From NCBI RefSeq assembly GCF_037126465.1, contig NC_088203.1, positions 93,992,668-94,056,667 of the forward strand: a stretch of 64,000 nucleotides of DNA, written 5' to 3'. Position numbers and translations under genes: made by a program. The stretch's first letter is position 1. Every line of letters starts with the position of its first letter. The notes beneath the pieces are model-generated. The model saw only the letters and a list, made by a program, of their open reading frames with translations, was not told the origin of the DNA and did no database searches. Origin of the DNA: Ornithodoros turicata. Lineage: Eukaryota; Arthropoda; Arachnida; Ixodida; Argasidae. This document shows positions 22,501-35,043 of this stretch, in pieces.

Positions 22501-23544
22501 TTCTTTTTGCGAATTTCGCTGGTACGTATATAGATTTTGTGCAGCGCAATGCCCGTGTGGGTTCCGTGTAGAAACGAACCGACCGATAAACGGAACGCGG
22601 CGCACGTTACTCTTAAACACGCCAGCGTAGCACGGACACTCGAGCAAAGCTCTTCTGCGCTACAACGTCCACTGGAATACGTCATTAGAGTGCAGGACGA
22701 GTACTTCGCACACCACTTCCGTGTCATATTTATTCTTCCGTCCGGGCACTATTATGCCTATTATGCACTATTACGGGGAAAATTATGGTATAGAGCACGG
22801 TTAATTTCACCATAAACTTGGGCAAAATCAGCTTGGGATGTTCCACGGAATACAGCGCATCGCCGCACGGGGCGGCAATGGAAAGGTTCACTTGATGGGC
22901 CCGCGACAGGCTTGACAAGTATCTGTCCACAACGGTGAACCAACAAACGGACGAATAAATCCACGCGTCTCACAGAATAGAAAGCTATCTAGCGACCCAC
23001 ACTCAAACATAATGCGACAACCACTGAAATGTATTATCGTCGTATTCCTCTAATATATATATCTGTTGTGCTTTCAATGCCTCTATGCTCTCCTCGCTGT
23101 CTTCCTGCTGTGCAAAGTAACGCAAGAATGAGCCGACAGATGTCAACGCATCTTCCCCTAAACTCGAACCGACTGGCATCGTGTCGGCAAGAGATAGACG
23201 CCGAGTAACGGCAACTGTAGGTGCGTAGATTTTCGCTTGACGGCTTCCGTTCCTCTGGACTGTGTCTCATACTGGAAGGGGTACGTGTTTTCTGTCGCAT
23301 TGGTCGAAATGCTCTGCTTTTCGGGGAGCCGTACAGAGACGGAGACGTTGTTTTTTGCTCAGAACAGAAGGGCTGACTAGTCTTTCAGGCAGAAAATATA
23401 CGTGCGTTCAGTGTTCATTAAATGCGTGTGAAAACTTGCGAACTTGCTGAAGTTTCGCTTGCGTCTGAAAGACGACGACAGACGTAATGCAGAGAAGTAC
23501 AGCAACAGGGTCTCTCGCTTGCCCCGGCTAAAAGCAGGTTAACG
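22501..23544. other. Unassigned spacer
   Basis: No gene or element recognised. Confidence 0.35.
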
Positions 23545-24020
23545 AAATTATTTATTTATTTCAATATACCTCCAAAGGTCCCTTGAGGGACATTACATGA
23601 GGGGGTGGGTTACAGCAATAACGGGTTACATCATCGAGAGTATATGAACATAACTTTTAGTACGGAAAAATAGAAAAAGAAAATACAAAGTCATGATAAT
23701 GTGAGATAATAAGCCAATAAGGTAACATACACAACGAACTTTATGCATGATGAATCAGAAATGTGGTACATCATCAGCTACGATCAAGATGGATCATGTG
23801 ATACACTTTAATGGTACGTAAGAGGTCCTGGACACGAGAAAAACACATAGGAAGGTAACCGGTTTGTAACTACGAAAATAGAACAGAGATGGCATTATGA
23901 AATTCTTGACTTTTGTACTATGGTAGCGATGTTGCTCTGAAGGTCATTCCATTCTAGGACGTGCGGCAAAAAATGATTTTGGAAAAAGCATTAGAATGAC
24001 ATAAAAAGCGGTCGACTTTA
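23545..24020 (-). pseudogene. 3' end of a second LINE lineage (CR1/Jockey-like)
   Basis: On the minus strand, about 24010-23880 encodes remnants like NAFSKIIFCRT and EWNDLQSNIATI. This recalls the conserved RT-element C-terminus (NSF-PRT, EWN-LP). Stops and frameshifts follow. The 3' UTR ends GGGACCTTTGGAGGTATATT followed by an (AATAA)n tail at 23560-23548. The RT itself is lost by 5' truncation. Lineage assignment is tentative. Confidence 0.5.
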
Positions 24021-25603
24021 TTTGGATGATCAAGGCAAGATGGCAGTGGATCGGCGAATCGGACACTGTTGGGAGGGATTATCTTGGCTTCTTCACGTCC
24101 GTGCCCGAATCAACGGTACGTATGTAACGCTAGTTAATTCAGCTACGTTTCTGAGCCAGCTTGTTAGAGCAGAAAAATATGAAGATTCATCAGGAGTTGA
24201 GGTTGTGCATTGAAGCTTTAAAGAATGATGAAACTGGAATCCGTGTCGAGTACCGTCGGAAAGCAAAAATAAAAGCACCACTGAAGCTATTTAGGTTTAT
24301 GTTTGAGAAAATTTATTAGACGACTCATACTATAGAGCGCACTACGAGTACTAATACTAATATTAATACACACTAATACACTAGTTGGAATTAGTTATAA
24401 TGCACAAGATACAATGTATATGTGGTTGCATGACTATGGGACTGTACATATGTGACTACACAACTGTGACTATATACACATGACGACCATATTCGTCACT
24501 GTGGCTATGTACATATGAGATGGCCTTGATACATTTATGGAGGTGCACCAACGATGCTAACATACGCATCCTGAATGACAACGGAAGGGTGATCACGCCA
24601 TCGACGCGGGAAGCCTTCCTCTCCCAGCGCGAAGAGGTCCTGCTGCAGGATGGCGATTACGCCAAATCTCTTGGTTTAGGTTTATTAAGACACATTTACA
24701 TTTATTGCTTGTGTCCCAATAAACGTAAATAGCTTCATTTTTGTTTAAGGTATTATTGCAACCTTAAGAAAGTTACAAAAAGGCACATCTTTGGGAATTG
24801 TGTTAAACGTGTTCTATTGCGGTAGCTTTATGGGACCGTTGTTCCCCTCATTTTTTTTTTTGTTGGCAAAACTCTGTTCAAAATGTTATCCGAATTTTTG
24901 TTGCAAGCCTTTTAACGTATTGCGAAATCGTTTTTTTTTAAAATTATTACTGGGGTGTTTACGCAATGCCGTCATACCGCAGCATGGTGATCACATGGCA
25001 TGTGCCAGTGACAGGTCACGTGGCCTTATATAGACACGGACGGACGCACAGGTCGTTGGCCCTATAAAGCCATCACTTTAATAAAACAGCTGCTCCACAT
25101 TTCCACATCAGCGGTCATTCTGAGAGCGTAAATTTAATGCCTCCAAAATACAGAGGGTTTTTCACAGACAAAATAACCGTAGCCGAAATCACGTCTTAGC
25201 AGCGCGTCCAACACCACTACTGTATCGTCGGGATTCAGTAAAACAAAAAGGCATCTTTTTTTTTGTTGTTGTTGAAACAAGAAACGTGAGACAGCTTAGT
25301 TAGAGAGTAATCGCTCAGATCTAACTTCCATTCTCATTATCTAATTCTTCCTAATCTAATTAATCTAAGCAATTAATCTAATTAATCTCTAATTAATCTA
25401 TTCTTATTATCGCAATCTTACGCGGGGTATTCCCGCCTTATTACAGAGGCTCAGTAGAAGGATTGCCCGGATGGGGATCACAAAAAGATATGCAGCTCCA
25501 CACTGTTTATAGAAACACTGTGTGGAAAATTATAGAAACACAATAAAAACGCTATTCCAGGGGCTAAAGTAATTTTCCGCATTGCGTACGCTATTCAGCG
25601 TGA
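24021..25603. other. Unassigned, AT-rich low complexity
   Basis: Contains degenerate ACTAATA and GTGACTA repeats (24335-24500) and a TAATC-rich patch (25340-25415). A 70-codon frame at 24520-24732 has no recognised domain. Confidence 0.35.
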
Positions 25604-25917
25604 CACTCTTAAAACGGTACTGCACTGTACATAATACGCCGCCACGCCAGTCATTGCGCGTAATGATACGGAATGCACGAGACTTACGACTTTTTGTGAC
25701 AATTAATACAACTGTATAAGAGTCGGTTTGGTTTGGTGTAGGGAAAAATAAAATGGAGAATGTGGCGCTCATAAAGAGTGCCGTCTACTCAAGTTCAGTT
25801 AAATATCCAGTGAAGTATAAGAGTCACAAAAAGGCGTACGACAAACACTTTAAGTGACCCCATTCGGGATGATGGCTGGCTAGGAGCGTGTTATGTGGTG
25901 AATCTGTGTTCTAAGAG
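25604..25917. mobile_element. Degenerate palindromic MITE
   Basis: CACTCTTAAAACGGTACTGC at the left; GGATGATGGCTGGCTAGGAG and GTTCTAAGAG at the right. The inner arms (ACTTTTTGTGAC / GTCACAAAAAGGCGTACG) are separated by about 130 bp of unrelated sequence including a TTTGGTTTGG patch, implying an internal insertion. Confidence 0.6.
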
Positions 25918-25938
25918 GCAGCTACATCTAGGCTACTA

Positions 25939-26067
25939 CACTCCAAAAACCTGAATGGAATTATATCCAAATTAATGTAGAAAGGCATAGCTTCCCATTT
26001 CCAACAAAACAGGAAGAAGAACGACATCATTTTGAGTGACGATTGCTGTTGAGCAGTTATGCCTTTA
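25939..26067. mobile_element. MITE remnant
   Basis: CACTCCAAAAACCTGAA at the left and a diverged AACGACATCATTTTGAGTGA block at the right. Only the general layout of the family is kept. Confidence 0.4.
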
Positions 26068-26069
26068 GA

Positions 26070-26150
26070 TTAGATTGGATTGGATATGAAAGGAAAATAT
26101 GGAGACGTTAGTCCCGGCCCTGTCCGGACTGGCTACTCGAAAACGCGTTT
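26070..26150 (-). mobile_element. LINE 3' end with (AATC)n tail, copy 1
   Basis: On the plus strand a GATT-repeat is followed by AATATGGAGACGTTAGTCCC and GGACTGGCTACTCG. The same order appears at 28425-28495, 30345-30425 and 57588-57680, and inverted at 51180-51262. Read on the minus strand this is a short 3' UTR ending in an AATC tail, the usual outcome of 5'-truncated LINE insertion. Confidence 0.55.
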
Positions 26151-27533
26151 GTGGGTGGAACAATAGAACATGCATCATTCACACTATTTCTGCATTAAAG
26201 TGTAATATTGTGTTTAAATCATAACTCGATTACCCCGCTGTACTGTCGCATTCAAGTTGCCCTCACTGTTGAGAATTGCACAACGCAATACATGACGCAA
26301 TACATACGTCATCCATCTGCATGGACGTCCACGAGTTCCTTCTGTTCTAACGCGCAGCCCCATATCCGGTTTGTGCCACGAGTCAGAACAAAATTCTTTC
26401 GGCGCGAGACTCCTAGCCTTGGAAGCGAATGGCAAGCCATAGAAAGCAGCCCCGGCTCTCTTTTGTTGTCTCGGTCGACAGAAGGGACGCGAGTCACCGG
26501 GATGGACGCTTATTTATGAATCCAAGGCAACGACGTGCAACGCGTCGTTAGCGTGTTCCTTCTCGCCATTACGCTGTGGCTGGAGCCAGTATTTACACGG
26601 CCGACAGCCATTTTTCAGCCGCAAAGACACTGGTCCACTTAGTGTGCGCTACGCAAGCCGCGTCCAGGCTAAGCGAGGCTACAATGTGCGCGCGTCTGAA
26701 CTGTGGAAGTAGTTATGACCGAAACACGGCAGGAGAGGACGTTGTAAAGGACGTTCAAAAGGTTGTTCAATGTGCCTCAAACGCTGTGCGGTTTGTGTAG
26801 AAGTGCTGAAGAAAGAGGCGATTTTGTTGGCTACATTATCTCTTTACACTGAGCTCTGTTTATAAATTGTATATCTTGCTGATCTGCCTAATCGCAACAA
26901 GCGATTAGGCATTACCTTTTAATTATTCATATTCCAGAGATGCAATAGAAGTGCCACTTTCATCCCTTTGTGTTTTCATCATCTCACCATCAGTTTGAAC
27001 TTTCTGTATTAAGTGTACTGGGATAGCCAGTTTGATTTCGTCGAAACTCACATCCCCATTTTTTCTTTATTCACATCACATCGGCTACAGCCACTACAGC
27101 TTTGAGAATGTTTAGAAAATACGAGTATATGTATTGAGTACATCGGCCCATTGGAATTCAGTTTTATGCGTGTATCGATATATATTGTTATAGTTTTCTT
27201 CACTCCCATTGGAGCCTTTTACTTGTAGACGCTATTGACCCAGTACGAGCGGTTTACCAAGAATTCCGTCCTTGGTGGTGTTCTGCAAGGGGGTGTATTT
27301 ACATGATTTTGACTCAATATTGTGAAGTCTCACAATATTTTAGGGAGTCTCCGATAGATTTGGGGGTTTGGAGGGGGGTGTTAGGGGGCCCTATTGATGG
27401 GCTGAGTTCTCTCTATTACTTCGGAGTGCTTTCACATTTGAAAATATCGCCAAACCAAAACTCAGACTGTTATGCGAACACCTCGGAAAGCATATGAGAC
27501 TCTACGATTTTTGTTTAATGTAATAATGCATTT
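26151..27533. other. Unassigned spacer
   Basis: A perfect 10-bp stem with a 5-base loop occurs at 26887-26911. Nothing else is recognised. Confidence 0.35.
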
Positions 27534-27576
27534 GGGGGGGGGGGGGTATGTTTATTATATTAAAAAGGAGGGAAAG
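27534..27576 (-). mobile_element. LINE 3' terminus with C-tract, truncated copy
   Basis: A G-run (13 G) followed by TATGTTTATTATATTAAAAA and GGAGGGAAAG on the plus strand. Read on the minus strand this is CTTTCC...AATAAACATA followed by poly-C, the terminus described at 39299-39425. Confidence 0.55.
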
Positions 27577-28424
27577 TAATAATGCATGTCTAGTAATCAA
27601 AGTATGTCTTAGCGAGCACAACATGACGAATATCACGGAACCCACCAACCGATCATTGATTTTCGTTCAACACTGCGGACAACACCGTCCTGAAAGATGG
27701 ACATTCGCCACCACCGATTTAAGCACTCTCTGAAGCATTACAATCAGCTCGCGCAAATGAATTGTCGTTACTGCAGGAGATCATTGCCTAGATTGGTAGA
27801 GGTAATGGAGCCTAGAGGAATAAGCTCCTTATGTAAGTGTGATGGGAGTCCTTTCAAGAGCGTCTTTAGGATTAGCCGTTTAATTCTCAATCCCCAACAC
27901 AGCGGGCTGCCAGATTGAAGATTTCGACTCTTGTATTAATGAGAGAGAATTAAGCGGCTAACGAAGCGTCAAACTTGGTTCAGTCGCACGTGCTTTAGCA
28001 TTCAAGAAGCCGGTCGTTATAGGTGGGTGAGTGGCGGTCATGAATATTTCAGTTACTCTTCAGGGACAGCTTTTAGTTTAGACGAAAACGAAAATCATTA
28101 AGTTGTTCGGAAGAACAGCTATTGGCTTCTCGGTGAATTTCACCCATATCCGAGGCAGCGCGAGTACATGTTGAAGCACTCGAAGTAAAACACCACAGAG
28201 ACAACTTTATAAAAATCAGTAGTTTAGACTCAAATGTAAATCATCTTAAAACTTGATGTAAACACCACAATAAAAATTTGAAGCAAGTATTTGGATTCTG
28301 CACACGCATAACGTATGGAGGCGCATTGTAAAGCGAAATTCTTCGCATACACTACAGCAATGTGGCAGAGGCGCCTTTACGAAAACAGTTACGAAAAGAG
28401 TGCGTTCGATATTGATGGCGATGG
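27577..28424. other. Unassigned spacer
   Basis: No element or gene recognised. Confidence 0.35.
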
Positions 28425-28495
28425 TAATGGATAGAAGAACAAAATTTGGAGGTGAGTCACGATTAAATCGTACTGGCTACTCCAGTACACCTACG
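28425..28495 (-). mobile_element. LINE 3' end with (AATC)n-type tail, copy 2
   Basis: AAGAACAAAATTTGGAGGTG then GTACTGGCTACTCCAG parallels the other four copies. The tetranucleotide tail has decayed into GATGG repeats. Confidence 0.45.
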
Positions 28496-30344
28496 TAGAG
28501 CAAAAAGAAAAAAAAACAGAGGAAAAGGAGATCGGTGAAAGAAAACGAAAAGCCACAGTCAAGCCGATAGTCAAACACTGTGTAGGTCACAACATGGTGT
28601 CATGGTTGTCGATCACAATCAACGCAATAGCCCCGTATTGCCGTTCGATATTGCTTCGTGGGTGAGTCGTAGGTTCACATGTTTCAAGTGTGTTGTTCCA
28701 CATTTGCTTGATGGTGTTGGACGTGGTGCTGGAGGTGGGGGGTGGTAGACCATTTTCTTCCCTTTGTACCTCGTACAGGTCGTGTCAGTAATATGAGCAG
28801 TGACATTCAAATATCGAGTCAAATGCCCACCGAAGTACATAAACTTGTAATAACCATAATCAATAGAACAGTGCAATAAAGTTCCCCTCTTTGCTAACAG
28901 CGATTCCCACATACATTTTCCCTTACACAATATCAGATTGCAATCTATTTACCAATGTGCTAGATGGAACTAAAAGTCGTAGAACATATTGAATCCTGTT
29001 AAGAACGACGACGTTAATAAAAGCACAATACAATCTGTCAGTTTCCTCATAATAACATGACGCCGATAATACTTAATACGGGAACGAGCCAGAGCGAGCT
29101 ACTCCGGCCCCGGATCGCACCGCAGACCATCGTGCTCCCATTGAAATTCAGTTCCACGCAGAAGAGAAGCACAGCCCGCAAAAAGCCTATCTTTCCTTCA
29201 TATTCTCTTTTTTTACGAAGGCAATGTTGTTCGTTTATGGCTCGGCGGAGCCTCCATAAAAATGTGTTCCGTCGGACGTGCCCGCGTTATCTCTCCGCCC
29301 CCATCAGGGCTATTCGCGAACCATTTTCCACGCGCTCAGTACGTCGGTCATAGAAAAACTCCGTCTCCGTATTTCAGCAACACTTCCACACCCCCACGAA
29401 CGAAAAAAAAAATAAACGAGAGAAAAGAAAGAAAGAAAAAGGCTCTCGAACGTACGATGTCCGAACAAAAACATGCTCTTCTATACGTTTATGACAATAC
29501 ACCCGCACACCGCCAGCCGAAAGCGAAATGATAACGGCAACGTTGCTGTGTCCCGATGAAATCCGCACAAACAAGCGTATAATAACGGAATGGGACTCGC
29601 CTCCTGCGCGAGTGGGCAAAAATATGCCAATAGCCGAATCAAAATGTCCCGCCGTAGTATAGGATCCGTACAGCTAGAAGCCGGCAAGCATGTGGAAGAA
29701 CGGGCTGTTATATGGATCTCGATATTGGTGTATTACGCTCGAGCTGTTCCTACGAAACTCTTTTCTTTTCTATTTCTTTTCTTACGTTTTTTCTTGTGAC
29801 CCTTTTGTGGCAGTGTGGTTTCCGTCCGGGGAGGGAGAATGGGGTTCATTGAAACGTCTTTATGGGGATATCTTAGTGAGGCGCCTCTGAATGCGCGTTA
29901 TGGGCGATAAGTGCCCTTTCTCTAGAGAATGATGTGTTTGTGTTTAGAAAACGCATTACATTTGTTACGCACTTGGTAAGTTAGGGTTCTTGTGAAGCTG
30001 AATAGGCTAAACCACAACGAGGAGGCTACTACATGGCATGTTTTCCGAATGGGTCTCGAACGAATTTTCCATGCACGCAGTGCAATCAACTATACTATAT
30101 TGCCGTTCTCCGAAGCGCCAGGACTTTTTGTCTCTGTTCATTTCTTTGTACGTTGATGTCCTAAATACAACTGCAGGATTCAAACTGAGTGATTTCGGAA
30201 GCAAGACGGGTATGTACTGAAGAGTGCGCACTGCTCCGCTGCGCTACAATATGGTCAGGCGACACGTATTCCTGCAATTTATCACGTGGACAACTCTTTC
30301 GTGTTACGTTACCGTTTCTCACTTGATGTTGCTCAAGTGATGAA
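28496..30344. other. Unassigned spacer
   Basis: Several short frames overlap on both strands without domain evidence. A tRNA-like remnant at about 30165-30245 (GGATTCAAACTGAGTGATTT) is too decayed to call. Confidence 0.35.
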
Positions 30345-30425
30345 ATGATTGATTGATTAAAAAAAGAAAAGGATGGAGCTGTTAGTCCCAATCTACTCGG
30401 AACTGGCTGCTCCAGGGTTATTTAG
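30345..30425 (-). mobile_element. LINE 3' end with (AATC)n tail, copy 3
   Basis: GATTGATTGATTAAAAAAAG, then GGATGGAGCTGTTAGTCCC and ACTCGGAACTGGCTGCTCCA. Same layout as the other copies. Confidence 0.6.
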
Positions 30426-31847
30426 GGTCATTATATGTAAAACAAGTGAATGGAAAGGAGGGTGGGGAAAAAGAAGAAAACCGACGAATGTCTTACTCCA
30501 AGTCGGTTTATTTCATTTATTGATACATGGGAAGCAAAGTACTCAACCGTTCTTAACCCTATACCTCATTTTCCCAGTGTTTCCCCAAGAACCAGTATGC
30601 AATCACTAAGTTTAAAATGTTTTATGCATTTTTTATAGGAATGCCCGTAGTTGATTGGTGTCTCTGGTGGTGTTGCTCGGTATTAACGGGAAACTTTTGT
30701 TTTTACGTACGCTATGTACCCCAAATATATACCCCAATTAGGCTTTAGCCTAATTGCGGCAATATATTGGGGCCTAATATATGCACAAATATACAATGAA
30801 TGAACCTAAATGTAGCAGTTTGAAGGATAAATTAGTGAAATCTTGCCGCCCCTGAAAGCTGCGACCAACAGACACCATAGCCACCGCCACTGATGGACAG
30901 TGCCATCACCATACAGCAAGCAATACTTATGAACATTACACTTACGGGACATTCCTGTGTGTTTTGTTTAGGGCTGTTTACTTTGTTTTTTGGGGGCAAC
31001 TTGCCCCCCCCCCCTTGAAAACTTTTTGAGCTTAAGAACGTACTCTGCAGAGAACAGCTCTGCGTAGGATTTTACCATGGAAACATCAATAAGGACACAC
31101 TTAATCGTCGTCCACGCAAGATTTATCGGCTCCAATTTCGACAGTAGCCATTTCGGACCAGCTTTCGGTGCTCATTCCGCGCGAACGAATGAACGAGACA
31201 AAAACAAAAGGGGAAAGCGAATGTACAAAAAAAAGAAACTATAGTAAAGAGCAGATGCCGTAAAATTTCTACCCGTCTTGGATGCCTAAGGATTGAAGAA
31301 GAGGAAAAGAGTCTGGTCGAATTGCCTCTTCGAGTCCCTCGACCCAATTAGCGCTGGGACCAAGAAAAGAGGCAGAAACTCTAGCAGAGAAAAGAAGAGC
31401 AATCCAATTTCCACTGCCAAATGAGCAGCAATTCCAATTACCTATTTCACTAATTACATGGCCTACCTTGCCACTGTTAGGTGAAACCTATACCGGTATC
31501 CTCCGTAAGAAAGTTTTGCGTTAAAGACTTTTGCTCTGCACTGCGCTCGCTGACAGCTGCACCGTTTCTCTGAAATCCAAAGCGAGGGCTTACGAAAACG
31601 AAACTGACTCTAAGCGGGAAGAAAATAAGAAACTAGAAAAGCAAAAGCTGTCGTTAGAAAAAATGCTTTAACTGAAGATGGTGTCGATGCTTTGATAGCA
31701 TTCGATTGATCTATAGCTTGATATTGAAGCTGGGCATGCTATGTATGATAGCTAGGTATGTATGAAGCTAGGGATGCTGCCTTGGCGGCAGATTCGTTCA
31801 GAGCTGTGGGATGGATATAGCCTTCTAGGCTTCTGTGTATGATCTTG
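30426..31847. other. Unassigned spacer
   Basis: A perfect 10-bp stem CAATTAGGCT/AGCCTAATTG with a 2-base loop lies at about 30736-30757. A C-run lies at 31003-31013. No gene recognised. Confidence 0.35.
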
Positions 31848-31985
31848 GGTGAGGAGAGGGGGAGGGTACATTTGTTAGAACAAAGATAGAAAAAAGAGGG
31901 AGGAAAGGTTAGCCAACCGGGACGTCGGCTTGTTATTCCGCAAAGAAAAAGGAAAAATAAATAAAATAAACATAAAATAAATAAC
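31848..31985 (-). mobile_element. LINE 3' terminus module, diverged copy
   Basis: AGGAAAGGTTAGCCAACCGG and GTCGGCTTGTTATTCCGC match the module seen at 33694, 39147, 39299, 44252 and 46545. The G-run is interrupted here. Confidence 0.55.
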
Positions 31986-32223
31986 AAGAAAATAAGAGTT
32001 ATGCAATAAAGGATAAACTAACAAGCCGGGGATAATTGTGTATAGTGGTCTTATAGTGAACTTGTGAAAAGTGAACTTGCGAGCAGAGCACTTGAGAAGT
32101 AGTGAAGTAGCATGTTTTTCTTTCTTTTTTTTTGGGTGGTGGGGATTTAAGTATTTATGTTAGGAGTAGCAGAACAAACGGACTCAGTTTCTCCTCCTGT
32201 TTTTCTTCTTCCCAATAAACAAA

Positions 32224-32270
32224 CAAACCACATACGCGCGCCCACACACGCACACGCACACGCGCACGCA

Positions 32271-32333
<63 letters not shown>

Positions 32334-32361
32334 GCGCACACGCACACGCACACGCACACGC

Positions 32362-32455
<94 letters not shown>

Positions 32456-32463
32456 GCGCGCGC
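32224..32463. repeat. (CA)n / (CG)n microsatellite, about 240 bp
   Basis: Long uninterrupted CA runs alternate with CGCA and CACACG units and end in about 12 consecutive CG dinucleotides. Alternating purine-pyrimidine sequence of this length is prone to left-handed Z-DNA. Confidence 0.95.
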
Positions 32464-32971
32464 GAAAAAAAAAGCAATGATGAGAGGGGATAAAAAATAG
32501 CTGCTGTTCTCTCTTTCCTGGCATTGGTATCAGAGTCATTACGCGTAGAATGTGTTCCTAAGTTGGTTTGAAAATTAAACTTTGCAATGTGTATTCACAC
32601 TAGGCATGAACATGGTAGGCTGGGCATGACTGTCCCTTGCTGAAGGCGCAATATTTGGTTGAGGGTCATGTAGCGCTCGAGTTTCACTGCCAGTCTATAG
32701 GTGTAGATAGACGCCCGTCTACCCAACGTTAGCGGCTACATCGCACTTCATCTATGAAGTACAGATCCTGCACGGAAGCTCGATGATAAAACTAGATGCT
32801 CACTGGCTACGCCCGCCGTGGACTTGGCGGCGTTTCTATGTTTTGGCTACACATGTGAAGAAGAGTGGGATATCTGATGCGGAATTGCGATGCGTGACCG
32901 CTAAGTTCCATTTCTTTCGTGATGCCGCTATGCGTCAAAGCTTGATGTCTGCTTGGATCCCCGGAAATATT

Positions 32972-33270
32972 TTACAACGTCGCGGAACGCCCGATGTTTG
33001 ACTTCGAGGGGGGGCAACGGTCCGGGTACTCTGATGGCACTGAAAGCTTGTTGTCCAGTGTTGCGAATTGCGACTTCAGAAGCTGACGGGCTTCAGTGTA
33101 GTGTTCACAGGACACTAAGATATGCTCCACGTCCTCCATATTGTAGAACAGTGCACTTTTCCGATCTTGTGTTCTAAGTGACCACTGTATAGGAGAAGAT
33201 TTAGCCTCCATGGACAGGGAAAGCAACGCAGGTGCCACGGGTGAGATGCCAGGATCTATCAACTCCACAG
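32972..33270 (-). pseudogene. LINE pol C-terminal fragment
   Basis: A minus-strand frame of about 98 codons with MEDVEHILVSCEHYTEARQL, matching the DVEHLLLTCSEYSAAR block of the intact LINE (the His and last Cys of the CCHC knuckle). The two leading Cys are gone (SALFYNMED). The upstream RNase H is absent and no tail is preserved. Confidence 0.6.
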
Positions 33271-33693
33271 TTGTTCCTGCACGTTGCGCGATTTGCCATG
33301 TCTAGACTAGGACGAAAAATGCAATCTCGTACGCCTTTCCTACGCCTACAAAAACAGAACAAAAAACATAAGAAGCATGACTTTAATGTCGTCGATTCAT
33401 TTCACTTTGGGAGTTTTGAAGTTGGCTGAACACAATAGCACCATCATGTTTTCTGATTTGCCTGTACAGCTGGTCTTGTTTGTCGCATATGGTCGGTGTC
33501 GATATGTCATATTGAAATTTTTGTCTATTTTGGAGTGATTCAGTTTCGTGTGGCGCAATATTACTCAGACTATTATTCAACTGAATTGAATGCACTCCTG
33601 ATAGCTCAAATAAAATCGTGACTCTGACATGGGGTAATTCACCGCTGGAGGCAGTACAGAGCCCCTTTACACGCGAAACATTAGACGTCAGAT

Positions 33694-33845
33694 ATGGGGG
33701 GGAGGGGGATATATCATTATATAAGAAAATAGGAGGGAAAGGTTAGCCTGCGCTACGGAGGCTTACTATTCCCAGCAAAGAAAGAAAAAAAAAGAAAGAA
33801 AAGAAGTAAAGCAAAAACAAAACGAAAAGCAAACAAACAAAGAAG
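33694..33845 (-). mobile_element. LINE 3' terminus with C-tract
   Basis: Plus strand: G-rich start, ATATATCATTATATAAG, GGGAAAGGTTAGCCTGCG, GGAGGCTTACTATTCC, then a purine AAAGAAAG run. Read on minus: pyrimidine tract, module, C-tract, as in the other copies. Confidence 0.6.
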
Positions 33846-33942
33846 AGTGAAGACGAATGAAGTTAAAGTTATGTACAAGTACAACAACTGAACTGTCCTC
33901 CACTGGCTGCGCTACGCCGCAAAAAGGAAGAGGAAGATGAAG

Positions 33943-34070
33943 GTGGTGGTGGTGGTGGTGGTACTGGTGAAAGGGCTCGGCGTTGTCGGCCTCACAGAGG
34001 TGGGCAACGTCACAACTGACAGCCTGGGGGAATGGGCGTCATGGGCCGACTTGTAAGGGAACTGTACCGA
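33943..34070 (-). mobile_element. SINE body and (CAC)n tail, head missing
   Basis: On the minus strand from about 34068: GTCGGTACAGTTCCCTTACA, TCGGCCCATGACGCCCATTC, the GTGAGGCCGACAACGCCGAG block and a (CAC)n tail. This is the body of the main tRNA-headed SINE family (full copies at 37350 and 61799) with the tRNA part truncated. Confidence 0.75.
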
Positions 34071-34272
34071 CATGAAGATGAAGAAAAAAAAAACACATGA
34101 AAGAAGCACCAATGGCCATTCAGATACGGAGTATGACTCTACAGCGTCCGGAGCAGAATGGTAGACAACAGGATCTCCAAGAACATCAGAAGACATCGAC
34201 GGTGTTGCACGTGGCTCTGACGTGGGCCAAGAATTGCAGCCAGGTGCAGCCAGGTCTGTCTGCTAGCAGTAC

Positions 34273-35043
34273 TCAACTGAGCACAGAGTTGCCGCCTCTC
34301 CGTTTCGTATAGAGCTCACATTCTGTTAGGACGTGCTTAATTTTCGCCACGACGCCACATTTGGAGCATAGGCTGCTGTCACAGTATCCGATCCGGTACT
34401 TGAATTGGGGAGTGAAGGCTACATTGAGACGAAGCCTGCGCAGGAAAGACGTCAAATAACGTGGTAAACTGTCTGGAACTGAGAAAGACAAATTTGGAAC
34501 CACCGAATACGTGAGAAACTTGTCAGTGATGTCCCAACTCTGCTGCTGGTGAGCTAGTAGCCGGTTTAGCTCAGTCAGAAGTGATCTCCTCTCTCCTCTA
34601 GGCAACACTATTGGTACAACCGTCCGAGACTGTTGAGCAGCCGTTGCCGCTCTGTTGGCCTCTTCGTTTCCGCTCAAACCACAGTGACCCGGGACCCACC
34701 GCAGGGATATATGATGACCGTGATCGTTTAGACGCTGAACTTGACGGAGGATATCAGTGACGACTGGGGTGACCGATCCACGAATCCCCATGTTTACTAT
34801 ACATTGAAGAGCAGCCTTTGAATCCGAGTAAACGACCCAGGTTCATGGAGCGTCACACGATGCCTTACGCAGAAACAACAGGATAGCAGATAGCTCAGCC
34901 GACGTTGATGATGTGCGGTGTGAGAGACGGTATCCATGCGACACATCGTCCGTTGGGATAGCAAACGCAGACGATGAACGTTCATGGCTGGTGGATACGT
35001 CAGTGAAAACTGCAGTGTGGTCAGTATATCGACTATGCATCAT
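34273..35043 (-). pseudogene. LINE RNase H pseudogene with one in-frame stop
   Basis: Read on the minus strand from 35043: TAVFTDVSTS (first Asp), SSTSAELSAILLFL (Glu), then an in-frame TGA at 34845-34843. The same frame continues VVYSDSKAALQCI (Asp), SLRWVPGHCGLSGNEEANRA (His; the last Asp is replaced by Asn) and CSKCGVVAKIKHVLTEC, a CX2CX7HX4C knuckle. It is closest, by eye, to the RNase H remnant at 46790-47412 (both share NMGI-GS-TPVV). RT and endonuclease are lost by 5' truncation. One nonsense codon and one catalytic substitution make it dead but fairly young. Confidence 0.8.

Noticed and set aside
24520..24732. 70-codon frame with a charged segment
   Set aside because: Too short and without family resemblance; not called.
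26887..26911. Perfect stem-loop followed by T-rich DNA, like a bacterial rho-independent terminator
   Set aside because: The window is eukaryotic and no gene ends there; a short palindrome only.
32147..32539. Poly Cys-Val and Thr-His open frames
   Set aside because: Direct products of the (CA)n/(CG)n microsatellite on both strands.
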